NCBI RefSeq assembly: GCF_029168945.1
Contig: NC_083608.1
Location: 23,082,136-23,146,135, forward strand
DNA: 64,000 bases
Source of the DNA: Cannabis sativa
Taxonomy: Eukaryota > Streptophyta > Magnoliopsida > Rosales > Cannabaceae
Direction of reading: 5' to 3'
Shown: piece by piece, positions 22,680 through 33,231 of the stretch
How the letters are laid out: each line of letters opens with the position of its first letter
Position numbering within the stretch: the stretch's first letter is position 1
The notes under the pieces: model-generated
Seen by the model: the letters and a program-made list of their open reading frames with translations, nothing else
Databases searched by the model: none
Told to the model about the DNA's origin: nothing
Made by a program: the position numbers and the translations under genes

Positions 22680-23580
22680 GCCCCTTCCAATGGCCCAATT
22701 TTTGTTTAGACGAAAACATTTTAAGAAATTATATTTAAACTCACTTTATTTTATTTATTTAATTTTTACTTTTATTTTAATATTTTTTTAATATATATCT
22801 ATTTTTATAAATAATATTTTCTTAGGTTAATACAAATTATATGCTAGATTTACTTAGTATATTGAGTATATTTTTAAAAAATATAATATGATGGTATTTT
22901 TAATTAATAGATACAAAAAAAAGAGGTATTTTTTAACTTATCCCAAAAAATTTAGAATAAGTTGATGAATACAAATTTCCAACTTTTTCACTTAGCAGAA
23001 ATTTTTTTAAAAATACCTTGTAAGTTTTATACTGTGTACTGTGTTAAGTTTTCAATGTTATTTTTTAATTGTTACACTATTGTTTTTAATTGTTCTGTTT
23101 TGTGTTTTACTGTTGTTTTATAAAAATAAAGTATTTTTGAAAAGATTTTCGTGTGACAGTATTTTTGTAAAAGTTAACTCGAATTCTAGTATTTTTATAA
23201 GTTTCCCTTTTTTTATTTATTAATTAATAATACCCTCATATTATATTTCATTAAAATCTACTCACTTTTATAAGTGAGTTGCCTAATATATCCTTTATAA
23301 GTGAGTTGCCTAATATATCATTTGCCCTCCACTTAAGTGCAGCACATAATTTATATTAATTTAAGGGTTATAATAGATTTATATTTTAAAGAATATGAAA
23401 ATGAAGGTAAAAATAAAAATAAATAAAATAAAATGGGTATACAATGTAATTTCCAAAAAAAATATAAATTAATGAAAATGAGAATAAAATATCAAATCTC
23501 AGATTTATTTATTTATCTATAATATAAAATCACACTAAATATTTTATTTATCTAATTATTAAAACTTTATCTTTTTTGAT
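22680..23580. other. AT-rich upstream region of the NRPE5-like gene
   Basis: No gene is seen. 22980-23205 looks like a remnant of the MULE-like family at 17294-18831 (terminal TATAAGTTTCCC, CGTGTGACAGTATTTTTG). A 22-bp word with AAGTGAGTTGCCTAATATATC is duplicated at about 23272 and 23300. Promoter elements could not be assigned. Confidence 0.4.
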
Positions 23581-23895
23581 TTTTTTTTTGAAATAATTCA
23601 TCTTTATTATTTGCAATCCATAGTGATTACAAGATTAAAATCTAGAGTAACATCACTACTTCTGATAACATGATCAACAACTAAATAGGATGCTCGAGCT
23701 AAGAAATGAGCAACACTATTTGCAGAACATCTAATGAAATTAACATAAACCTCTCGCAAGTCATTTAACAACATCGTACAATCAGAAATAATACTCCCAA
23801 AGTATGAAACTATAGGAATAGAACTACGGAACGTTTGCACCACAGTAAGACTATCAGTTTCAATGACAACTTTCCTCCAATCTTTTTGTTTAACT
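23581..23895 (-). pseudogene. LINE 3' fragment (RNase H-like C-terminal part)
   Basis: The minus strand encodes ETDSLTVVQTFRSSIP, a stretch ending LLNDLREVYVNFIRC, then SANSVAHFLARASY, the usual C-terminal pattern of the RVT_3 RNase H domain of plant LINEs, including the conserved D of the D-S/C-L motif. A T run at 23581-23589 on the plus strand is the likely poly(A) tail. It is 5'-truncated to about 300 bp and independent of the LINE at 5907-8655. Confidence 0.7.
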
Positions 23896-23899
23896 AGTC

Positions 23900-25390
23900 A
23901 CATAATAATTTTTCTTAAATAAATTCATATAATATCAAATAGAATTTACTAAAGATAGTATAAATATGACTTAGTGATTCTGTTAAAAAAATAACAGTTA
24001 CACTTATTCCAAAGACATATTTTGTATTGATTATTTAGCTGACAACTTTCCAACTTAACATAAACATCGGATAACACCACTTTTTAAATCTCAAGTTTTA
24101 ATAACACATTGTTTGGCACAAATACAATCTAAGACAAGAATTCTCAAACTTCTCAAATATGAGGGGTGCTATAGACAAAGACAACACTATGGGAACAACA
24201 TACAACACTTGAGAGTTTTTTTTGTCAAAGGTCTGGATTTTCATATATAACATGACGTTTATATGGCTTTTATGGGAAACAGTTTAAAATATGGGAAAAA
24301 GAAAGAAAAGTTTACAATATGGAAAGTTTGATTTCATTTATTTAAGTCATTTCCATATCAATCTTCATCAATTGAAATATTGGTGTGTCCTGCGAATTTG
24401 CCCAAATAAGCAATCAAATACTTTCAAGCACGTTTATACAACCAGTAAGTTGTTTCATCTCTTCTCTGGTAAGCCGTTTCTTCTTCTTCTAATACCAATT
24501 TCAATTTTAATTGTTTCTTCATTTTCTTATGGATTGGTTGCTGGTTTTTGTAGCTGGATTGTTACGTTTTCTGATCACAATTATCGGACGAAACGAAACC
24601 AATCACATTAATATTTTGGATGAATAAAGCAAATAATAGTCACTTAAGCAACGATTTTGATTAAAATTTGTTACAGTTACACATTTTTCAACTGAGTTGA
24701 GCCACCTGATTACCGCAAGGCACTATCATTATATATGTGTGAAATTACAAATTGAGAAATATAATTCTAGCTACAATTCTTCATAAACAAAAAAGACGTT
24801 CATACATGTATTATTTATTGTGTGTGGAAGTAATAAATAACGAAAAATAATGATATATATATTAAATTGGTAAAAAAAAAATACACGCATAAAATTTACG
24901 TAGTTTGGTAATTTGCTACTTTACGGAGACAGTTGATATTATTAAGCTAAGTAGAAAACATACAGAATACTAATAATATCTCTCAAGTATTTTTTTTAAA
25001 GTGTTTCTCTAAACTCACTAAAGTATTTTCCAAAGCTTAGCTATACAAATGTTCTCTTTCTCAGATTTTTCAAGTGAACCCGATTGCAAAACCAATTGCA
25101 CTCAGTTGCAATGCTCTTCAACGAGCTCCATATTTATAGAAGGAAAACCTCACCTCCTAACCATATGTAATAATGTGAGGTAGCTCATCTTCTAACCATA
25201 TGTAATTAATGAGAGAAAAAAAAGTCAATAGCTATAGCATAGTTTCATTGACAAATGTGATAAATAATAAGTTCCAAATCTCTTGATTATTGAACCATAC
25301 ATTTGCAACTTCAAGACAATTTGGCTTTTGAGCCAAAACTAACAATCTCCACATTGGTGAAAAAACCATAATTAAGCTCTGCCTCCACAT
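23900..25390. other. Intergenic DNA with a possible LTR remnant
   Basis: No gene can be supported. A 106-residue open frame at 24291-24611 is unlike any family I recognise and probably arises by chance. Between 25150 and 25210 a CTAACCATATGTAAT word is tandemly duplicated. Sequence at 24800-25390 has the look of a decayed LTR but I could not find its ends. Confidence 0.35.
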
Positions 25391-25394
25391 GCGC

Positions 25395-26480
25395 CTTAGG
25401 CACTCTAAGTTAGAGAGACACTGATCAAGTTCAAGTTGTGTAATTTTGGCCAACCATGAAAAAGGATTGCATTGAATATGTCTGGAAGTGTGAACAATGC
25501 CAGCGCTATGCCAAGGTTCCACGAGCTCCATCAATTTAAATCACCCTCATGAGCTGCCTATGGCCCTTCGCTGTTTGGGGAATCAACCTAGTAGGCTCTC
25601 TTCCAACTGAAAAAGAAGGAGTCAAGTATGCAATTATCATTGTTAACTACTTCACCAAATGAGTAGAAGCAGAACCAATGAACACAATCACCTCTAAAAA
25701 GGCTTTGGACCTTGTTGTCAAAAATATAGTATGTCATTACAGCCTTCCGTAGAAGATTGTATTAGACAGTGGAAAATAATGCGATAGTGATCACTTTACT
25801 GACTTCTTTGTCAAGCATAGAATCATCAAGAGTTTCTTAGTTGTGGCTAGACCACTGGAAAATGGCCAAGTGGAAGTCTTCAACAAAATCCTAAAGACCA
25901 CGTCGAAAAAAAAGTTGCAGGCATGCAAAGCTTATTGGCCGAAAGAACTTCCTAGATTTATTTGGGCATACCGAACCACGGAGGGAACTTCAACGGGGCA
26001 CACTCCGTACTCAATGGCATATGAATGTGAAGCAGTCATCCAGTGGAGAAAATTGTCCCTTCTCATAGGTGAGAAACTTACGACCCTACTCGGAACCATG
26101 CTTTACCTCAAGAATCCTTAAATTTAATTGAAGAACTTCGGGAGCAGTCTCATGTCCAACTGAAAATGTATCAAGACAAAATTGCTAGGCACTTTAACTC
26201 GAAAGTTAAAAGCTAGACATTTGAAATTGGCGATCTCGTCCTAAGAAGAATATTCTCAATATCTCAAGAACCAGGAGTGGGGGTCTTAGGACCTAACTAG
26301 GAAGGATCTTAAAAAATCCAACACAAAGTGGGTAACAGAACGTACCAGCTAAAAAGATTAAATGGATCAGAAATTCTACGAGCGTGGAATGCGTACCACT
26401 TGCACTGATACTATCTGTAAATTGGGGGTGCCCGAATCCAGATGTCTTTTTCTTTAAATGTATTTTTTTTCCTTTCCATT
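25395..26480 (+). pseudogene. Decayed Ty3/gypsy integrase (Tat/Athila-like)
   Basis: The plus strand encodes a broken integrase. A zinc-binding remnant (DCIEYVWKCEQCQRYAKVP) is followed by core pieces (WGINLVGSLPTEKEGVKYAI, NYFTK, VEAEPMNTITSKKALDLVVK, then HFTDFF) and by ENGQVEVFNKILKT with the catalytic E region. Next come IWAYRTTEGTSTGHTPYSMA and a decayed tail ending AWNAYHL. At least five in-frame stops interrupt it. Beyond it, AAATTGGGGGTGCCC near 26420 could be a polypurine tract and LTR edge. LTRs were not found, so this is a fragment. Confidence 0.75.
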
Positions 26481-27237
26481 TTCCTGTAAGCCTCAGGGCG
26501 AAAAACAATTTAAATGAAACCAGAGGATTTATATTTGGAGCATAAGTTATATTTGTATAAATTATTTTTGATATTTTTTAATACAAATCATAGTGTATGA
26601 AGAAAATGGATGTATAAGCTTGTATTATAGTATTTATGAATTTATGTTGTATAGTGGTAAAGTTGGAGTTAGGGATCGAGGTCTAAGGGTCGGGGTTTGG
26701 GCCGAGACGAGGTCCGAGTTTAAGACCGGGGCTGTGGTTCAGGGTAAGGTCTGAGGCCTAGGGTCAAAGACAGTGCTAGGGTCCAAAGTAAGGGTCGTGT
26801 CAAGGCTCAAGTGGGAGTTAGTATTACATATGATATAACTAAAAATATGTATTTTATTTATTTTCTTAAAAAAAATTAATACAATGCTATTTTATACCAA
26901 ACATAATTATCATTTAACACAATCTGTCAAACTAAATATAGTATTGTATTGCTACAAAAAAAAAAATATAGTATTGTATTAAAATAATACAATATAATAC
27001 AATGTACCAAACACCCTTAAATAAACTACAATTTACTGTATAAATTATGATTTTATTACAAATTTCCTTATGTTATGACTTTTTAAGGTATGAATTACTA
27101 TTTTAATACTTTATTATGTGTTGATGTTCATAATTAAAGAACAAATTTAAAAATAGTATTTGATTTTAGGTTAGTAAAATAGTTTTTTTTTTAATGAAAG
27201 TTAGTAAAATGGTAATCCTCTTAAGAAACATTTCTCT
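26481..27237. other. Intergenic DNA with a G-rich degenerate repeat and MITE-like ends
   Basis: 26660-26815 is a G-rich island in AT-rich surroundings, made of variations on GGGTC, GAGGTC and GGGTCNAGG. Either side, ATACAAAT and AATACAATGTACCAAACACCC resemble the ends of a small AT-rich transposon (about 26540-27020). No gene is seen. Confidence 0.45.
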
Positions 27238-28970
27238 GGACTTTGGTAGGGGGACCCAATGTCACCATTTTTATTTTTATTATGTAATGAAGTTTTATAT
27301 AGACTGCTTTCTAAGACTTTGAACAAAAACATCATTCATGGGATCCGTATCTTCAAGAATGCCCCTGCGATCTCTCATCTTATGTTTGTTGATCACTATT
27401 ATATTCGCTAGAGCCAACATCTCAGAAGCAGAAGCACTGATTGATTGCCTTTCTAAATTTGAGAGGTGGTCAAGGCAATTGTGTAGTAGACAAAAGTTTG
27501 GTATTCTCTTCTCTCTTAACATGTTCTTGACTAAGAAGAAGGAAATTGAAAAAAAAAAATTGTTGATGGAGTTGTACAGGGAGAGGAATCTCATCTTGGG
27601 AACCCCTTTTAGTTCCATCGAAGTAAGAAGTTAAACTTCGAATTCCTTTGGAAGAAACTCTTAAGTCATGTGGAGGGTTGGAGAATGAAACTCAGCTAAA
27701 GACTCCATTGCCAATGAAGCTCAAACTTTGATTTGTGATGGGGGAGAGTATTGATGTATGGTTTCAACCGTAGATTTCATGGCTTGACTACAAAAGACTT
27801 TAGAGTTTTGATGGAATATGTCATACATAGGGTCCCTTCTATGCGAACCGTGGCTGGCTTAATTTACTTCTCTTCAAAGAAGTAGGACACTCAATTTTTG
27901 ATTTATGTTTTTGGAAAGGAGTTAGGCGAGAAAATTAGTTAAATTCTTATTGTCTCAGAGTTGCAACATGATACTTTGATTTGGAAGGGATGTATGAATG
28001 AGAGGTTTTTAGCCAAGGGAACAAAGCAATAGGTTTTCAGAGAGGAAAGCAATGTGGATTCTGATATGGGGCAGGAGTATTCATCCTAGACTTAGCATGT
28101 TCCTTTGGAGAGCACTGTCTCTGGCCTTGACTACTAGAAATAAGCTTCCTTTTGCTAGTAAGGTAAGTTGTCCTTTCTATAATATTGAACTAAAACTCTT
28201 CTACACCTATTTACTCAACGTAGTTTGGCCAGGGCCCTGTGGTATGGGGATCCTTGGTCTCTGAGAATCAATGAGTGCCATGGTGATACCTTGATGGATA
28301 AGATTGGAAATTTGATGCTTCAGGTCAATGCTGACTCAAAATTTCACCTGATTATTTACATAGCCTCTCTTTTTGAGACCATTTGGTCATGTAGGAATGC
28401 AAGAATTTTTAAGAATACAACTTGGTCTATTGAACAGGTCAAGTGTTTGGTTAATTGTAGATTCTTAAGAGTTTATGGGGTCAAATTCTTCTAGTACTAC
28501 ATAAAAGCTCAGAGAGTTTCCTAGTTTTGGGATAGAGATTTTTATCATTCACCACATTGGAAGATTTTCATTGATGCTTCATTCAAAGATGGATGATTAA
28601 ATCTTGTTCCAGCAATTTTTGCTCTTGAGGCAGAATGTATGGCTATGAAAATGGCTCTTGATTGGGCCAAGAACATTGGTTGTTTCTTTATTCCCTGACT
28701 GTCAGGTGGCTGTACATGCTTTAAATTTTAATAATCTTCCTGATTGGCGTATTGCAAAGGGTTTTTACGACATTGTTAAGCTGAGGAATACCTTTAGTTC
28801 TTGTAATTTTCGTTTTGTCAAACGCAATTGCATTTCTTTTGTGGACAATTATTTAGCTTTTATGGTTGGATTCAATTACATTTGTGAGAATATTTTTATT
28901 GGGGAGGGGTCTCTTCTTGTGGACCTCACTTTCTGCTAATCTATGAGCTTTTGGTTCTATAAAAAAATAA
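27238..28970 (+). pseudogene. Degenerate LINE (reverse transcriptase, zf-RVT and RNase H pieces)
   Basis: In order on the plus strand: the end of a LINE reverse transcriptase (GDPMSPFLFLLCNEVLYRLL, then NAPAISHLMFVDHYYI, where the usual YADD/FADD-type box has decayed, then SRQKFGILFSLNM); a zf-RVT-like stretch (RSIHPRLSMFLWRALSLALT); and an RNase H segment (HWKIFIDASFKDG, AECMAMKMALDWAKNIGC, RFVKRNCISFVDNYLAF). Frameshifts and stops separate these pieces. The copy ends near 28970 with GGTTCTATAAAAAAATAAA, a short A-rich tail. It is 5'-truncated. Confidence 0.8.
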
Positions 28971-30084
28971 ATATTAGTCTTGTACGGAATTATGACCAAC
29001 TCAAGGAAAAAAAAATCATTGTACAATTGTGCTCTTGACTAAGATAAAGTACGGCTAGTATGAACCCAATACCCAAATATGCATAAGTATTGTGTTAAAT
29101 CGCTACAATCGGCCACCTTGAAGGATTTTTTTTTGTTTGATTTATCTAATTACTAAAACCTTATCATGTAGTTAAGTTTTAGTAGCTATTTTTTGTTTGT
29201 TGATAAATGCCACCTTGAAGTTATATACAGGCGGACCTGAGAATATATATGCATACATACAGCTATTTAAATTTTCGGACCCTCACTTTAGAATTATATA
29301 AAAAAATTATATTGGAAAAAAATATCGTAAGACTCGAACCCATACCATTATATAATGTACTATATAACCACAACCAATTAAGCTATGAATATTTATTGTG
29401 TAAATTCACTTAATTTTATTTAAATAAAATACTAATGATATATTGTATTTTTTATTTTTGATCCCTAAAAGGTGTGGATCCTAAACACGAGCCTATCCCG
29501 CCTATATATAAGGCCAACCTTAGTTATACATAACTTATTTCACAGTAAAGTTACTTAAATATAGAAAAATGTATTGTTAATTAATCATACACATCTCACA
29601 CTAGAGTGAAGTGAATGCTATGACTGTGTGGTTTAGTTTTTATAAACTCTTTTTTAATTTTTAGAATTAACTTTTTTTTTTAGGGTGTTTGGATAAAAAA
29701 TAATTTTTTTTTTTTAATTTAAAAGTCTTTTTCGAAAAAGTTAGAACTTGTAATTTTTCTCAAAACAACTTTTGAGAATTTATTTTAAAAATTAAAATAA
29801 TTTATTCCTGATTTACTCATAAATTTTTTTTTTAATGATATCCAATCATTTTAAAAAATACTTTTAATAAAAAAAATATATTGATATGATAGTTATGCAA
29901 ACACTAAAAATAAGTAAAAATTTATATTATCTTATAGTTCTTTATAAAATAGTTCTAACTACAGGCAAATGAAAAGCTTAACCAAACAAAATAATTGAAA
30001 TAAAAAGTAAATTTATTGCATATATATGTAAAAAAAAATACAAATTACCTCAAAATAAAAATCTCAATTTCAGTGACACATAAT
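28971..30084. other. Intergenic DNA with a tRNA-like repeat and a MITE-like segment
   Basis: 29229-29513 is bounded by AGGCGGACC and CCCGCCT. Within it, on the minus strand, TAGCTTAATTGG (29374-29385) fits an A box and GGTTCGAGTCT (29330-29340) fits a B box, as in tRNA-derived SINEs. 29681-29991 has GGGTGTTTGGATAA and TTAACCAAACAAAA ends, resembling another small transposon. No protein gene is seen. Confidence 0.4.
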
Positions 30085-31374
30085 TCATGAGCAACAACCT
30101 GGGCATCGTATCAAGCCATTCTCATTACAATCAGAGCATCTTCTCAACTCTCCTTGGTCTTCTTCAAACACTTTCCGGCTGCCATTACAGCTCGGGCAAG
30201 GAAGAAACCTTACACCACCGCAGCCATTGCAGACCATTCCGTGATCCAATATGGGGAACCCATTTAAGAGCTGAGCCAATTCTCCAACTTCATGAAGTTG
30301 TTTGATCTCATCTGACCCCCCAATGTGCTTTCCCCTTATGAAAACTTGAGGCAAAGTCAAAACTTTTCCTCCTAGAGCTCTTTGAAGCTCGTTTTTGAGC
30401 TCTGAATCCATGGATATGTCTCTTTCGTCGACTGGAACTCTGAAGCCTCTGAATATCATCCGTACAGAGCAACAATCCTCATATGTTTTCCTTATCCCTC
30501 TCAAGCTTGTAAAGTAAATTACGATTTTGTCCTCTGCTCTTGGTATTTTGAACCAAGCACTGTTGGAAGAAGAAGAAAACGAAGAGAAGGGACTCGAACC
30601 GAGTGACCTGGTTTTGGAGTGTTTGTAACCCAATTGCCGCGAAGATAAGGCTCTTCTATAAGTTAATCCCACATTGGGATCCATATTCGATAAGAGATTT
30701 TCTTCAGATAAGTGCTGCCAAAGGGGTTTCGTTATGGAAGACGACAAGGACGAAGCAGAAGAAGAGGAAGAAGAAGTAGTCGTCGTCGTTGTTGTTGAAG
30801 ACGAAGACGTCGTTGTTTCGGAATATCTCGTTGACTCGAACGAGTTGATCCGTTTCTTCCCCGACCCATCAAAGTTGGTGTACCTACACGAACTGGGTTT
30901 GGTCTGGAATTTGATCGGACGGTCGAGATTGGCGGAGTTGAAAACGGAGTCTTCGTCGAGACCGTGCATGAGTTCCCATGTGTTAATGACTGAGTCAGGT
31001 GACAGAGGGATAATCGAAAGGTCTTTGTCGTGGTCCGTAGCCAAAGCTCTCTTCTGGGAATTCAACGACGCCTTTTTAGGCTTCTTAAGAAGCGTATCCT
31101 TCGGTTTCATGGTCGGGTTTTCGGGTGTGGCATGGTCAAGGAGGGAGCCATAGCCATAAGTGGTGGAGGTAAGAGAGACCAAGTGGTGAGTATCCCCTTT
31201 TCTAATGGCAGGGTGGTGAACCAAAGGGGTTGGGAGAGAGAGAGCTCTAGGGACTGGAGAGGAAGCAATGGAGGACTCCGATGCGGAAGCAGAAGGATTT
31301 GATAGCGATGAAGAAGACCCTTTCTCTGGTTTTTTGGGGAGAATAACACTATTTTTTGAAGCAGAGCAGCCCAT
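30085..31374 (-). CDS. Glutaredoxin-domain protein with C-terminal CxxC zinc ribbon
   Basis: Single-exon 429-residue protein of the plant glutaredoxin-like family typified by Arabidopsis At5g39865/At3g28850; the biochemical role is not established. Residues 1-8 (MGCSASKN) fit N-myristoylation at Gly2 with a palmitoylatable Cys3, so membrane association is likely. Residues about 50-280 are low-complexity, with a Ser/Thr run near 185-210. Residues 283-373 form the glutaredoxin fold (KIVIYFTSLRGIRKTYEDC, then TLPQVFIRGKHIGGSDEI with the cis-Pro loop and the GG glutathione-binding motif). The usual CPYC active site is replaced by GIRKTYEDCC, so classical dithiol activity is doubtful. Four CxxC pairs follow at 382/385, 393/396, 413/416 and 424/427, a DnaJ-like zinc module. 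The frame is intact. Confidence 0.92.
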   Translation of the reverse strand: MGCSASKNSVILPKKPEKGSSSSLSNPSASASESSIASSPVPRALSLPTPLVHHPAIRKGDTHHLVSLTSTTYGYGSLLDHATPENPTMKPKDTLLKKPKKASLNSQKRALATDHDKDLSIIPLSPDSVINTWELMHGLDEDSVFNSANLDRPIKFQTKPSSCRYTNFDGSGKKRINSFESTRYSETTTSSSSTTTTTTTSSSSSSASSLSSSITKPLWQHLSEENLLSNMDPNVGLTYRRALSSRQLGYKHSKTRSLGSSPFSSFSSSSNSAWFKIPRAEDKIVIYFTSLRGIRKTYEDCCSVRMIFRGFRVPVDERDISMDSELKNELQRALGGKVLTLPQVFIRGKHIGGSDEIKQLHEVGELAQLLNGFPILDHGMVCNGCGGVRFLPCPSCNGSRKVFEEDQGELRRCSDCNENGLIRCPGCCS

Positions 31375-31700
31375 TAATGAACAATGCCCTTTTGCCTTTT
31401 CTTTCTTCCTGCTTCTTCAGTTCTTCTACTGCTATTACTACTCTCTCTCTCTCTCTCTCTCTCTGTAAAATCTCTCACAAGAATAGACTTAACTGATTAT
31501 TTTTCGAAGAGAATGAAAAAAATGGTCTTTGCAAAAGTGGGTAGGAGAGCTTTTGGAAGCTTAAATGAAAAGGCTGTGTGTGGCTGTGCGTGTGAGAGAG
31601 AGAGAGAGAGAGTGTGTGTATTATTGGTTGAGGAATAGTTTTCAAGATGTTTGAGTGGGGAAGATAGAATGAAATTGAATGCATTGTATATGTATAGGTT
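31375..31700 (-). promoter_or_regulatory. Probable 5' leader/promoter of the glutaredoxin-like gene
   Basis: Upstream of the ATG on the minus strand lie an (AG)12 tract (31441-31464) and a second GA/CT tract (31594-31612) next to TG-rich DNA. Purine/pyrimidine repeats like these are common in plant leaders and core promoters. CTATACATATA at about 31687-31697 (minus strand) could be a TATA element. No experimental start is implied. Confidence 0.4.
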
Positions 31701-31919
31701 ATGGCTAAAGAAAGTCATCTTATTTTATAACATTACATATTAGCTAAAAAGAAAAAAAAGAAAAGAAGCATTGCTATTAGGAAGAATATCTAAAATTTGT
31801 GCTAAATTGAGCCTAAAAAAAAGAAGTTGTGCTATTTTTAACTTACTATTTAATATTTATAATTATGTTTTAATGTACAAGATGTAAAATAATAAAAAAA
31901 AATAATAATTGATTATATT

Positions 31920-33226
31920 TGTTATTCTAAATTTTGTTCACTTGACGTGCATGTCTACATAAGTAAGACTGAAGACACGTGGAATACAGCCTTGTCAATT
32001 GCAGGATAAAGTCATCTTACAAGGCATGACAACTGTTAAGCAACAAGCAAAAGGAATTAAACAAGTCGTCAAGAAGCTGTACAACCATATCTAGCCGACC
32101 AAGGGGAGTACATAGGCTGGCCAGAGGAAGCTTGTATTGTCGACTAGGGTTTGAGCCCAAGCTGGCTAGCCAAAGAGTGACTGTAACACCAAAAAGGGCC
32201 TGTTCGACCAAAGAGTGACTGTAACATCAAAAAGGGTCTGTTCGACTAAGAAAGCCTGACCTTTGTAAGGAAAGTTGTATAAAGAATCTAGAAAGGTTGA
32301 CCAACGCGTACCAAGGCTGGCCAGCATGTACCAAGGCTAGCCAGTTCGTACCAAGGCTGGCCAACACGTACCAAGGCTAGCTAGCACATGGAAAAGCTGA
32401 CAGGCACATGAAAAAGCTGGTAGGCACATGAGAAAGCTAGCAAACACATAGAATGTTGGCAGGCACATGCTGAGGCTATAGGAACAATACTTGGCCGGCC
32501 ATAGAGGAGCATGTGTCGGCCAGTCTCAAACGAAGGGTAGGTTGGCCAGCTCCCCTGTTGGCAGACACAATTGGTGTTTCTGCAGCTTTCACCCTGGACA
32601 GACAATGGTTTACTCTCAAATACGAATTCACTCCAACAACCCACGGAAGTAGGGGTTTAACTTCAAATATTTACCTATTCTTTAAGAATAGTTAATAGGT
32701 TATTTTCTGTATATTTTATATGTGAAAAAGAGGTGATATCTCCTCATTTTAAGGGATATTAAGCTACTTTAAACTAGATCTATTGTAAGCTCTCATCTAT
32801 ATAAAGAGCACTAAGCTAAACTAAAATGGGCTAAGTTCTAATTCATGAGTTCTAAGTTCTAACTCTGGAAATCCTAGAGCACTTGCACTCTCTCCTTCTC
32901 TCTCCCACACACTACTTGCATCATACAAGACACTAAGTCTATTTCTCATCTCACTCGATTGAGATCTTCCTAGCATATTGTTCTCGCTATTGTAGTATTC
33001 ATAGAGAGCCCTTTTAGAAATTATAAGGTAAAGTTTATAATTTGAGTGATATTATCCCTCAAATCAATACAGCTAAAAGGAGAGTAAGTCATTACCCCGT
33101 TAATAAGGGGGTCGAGCCTCTATAAATCTTTGTGTCTCTTTTATCATTTATTGTACTTATTTATGTGTGGTGATTGTCTGTCATAAATAAGGCTCCGTTG
33201 CTAGTTGACCAAATTCTAAGTCAACA
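31920..33226 (+). mobile_element. Solo LTR, 5-bp TSD
   Basis: The unit runs from TGTTATTCTAAATTTTG to CTAAGTCAACA and is flanked by identical ATATT duplications at 31915-31919 and 33227-33231. A TATATAAA box lies at 32798-32805, about 430 bp before the end, consistent with plus orientation. It contains a 20-bp tandem repeat (32308-32478) and a 40-bp tandem duplication with GAGTGACTGTAACA (about 32175-32250). No internal retrotransposon region is present. The insertion lies in an AT-rich repeat related to 33240-33530. Confidence 0.85.
32308..32478. repeat. 20-bp tandem repeat, about 8.5 copies
   Basis: Unit GTACCAAGGCTGGCCAGCAT in register, changing gradually to ATGAAAAAGCTGGTAGGCAC in later copies. 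The first four copies keep GTACCAAGGCT and the later ones keep GGCACATG. The eighth copy is 19 bp. It lies inside the solo LTR. Confidence 0.9.
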
Positions 33227-33231
33227 ATATT

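Noticed and set aside
24291..24611. 106-codon open frame with hydrophobic stretch
   Set aside because: No recognisable homology, no splice or promoter support, and AT-rich codon use like the flanking noncoding DNA.
29320..29400. Functional tRNA gene
   Set aside because: A and B boxes are present but there is no cloverleaf, anticodon arm or acceptor stem.
30674..31302. Plus-strand open frames of 90-159 codons
   Set aside because: They are antisense shadows of the Ser-rich part of the glutaredoxin-like gene (poly-Val and poly-Glu from Ser/Thr codons).
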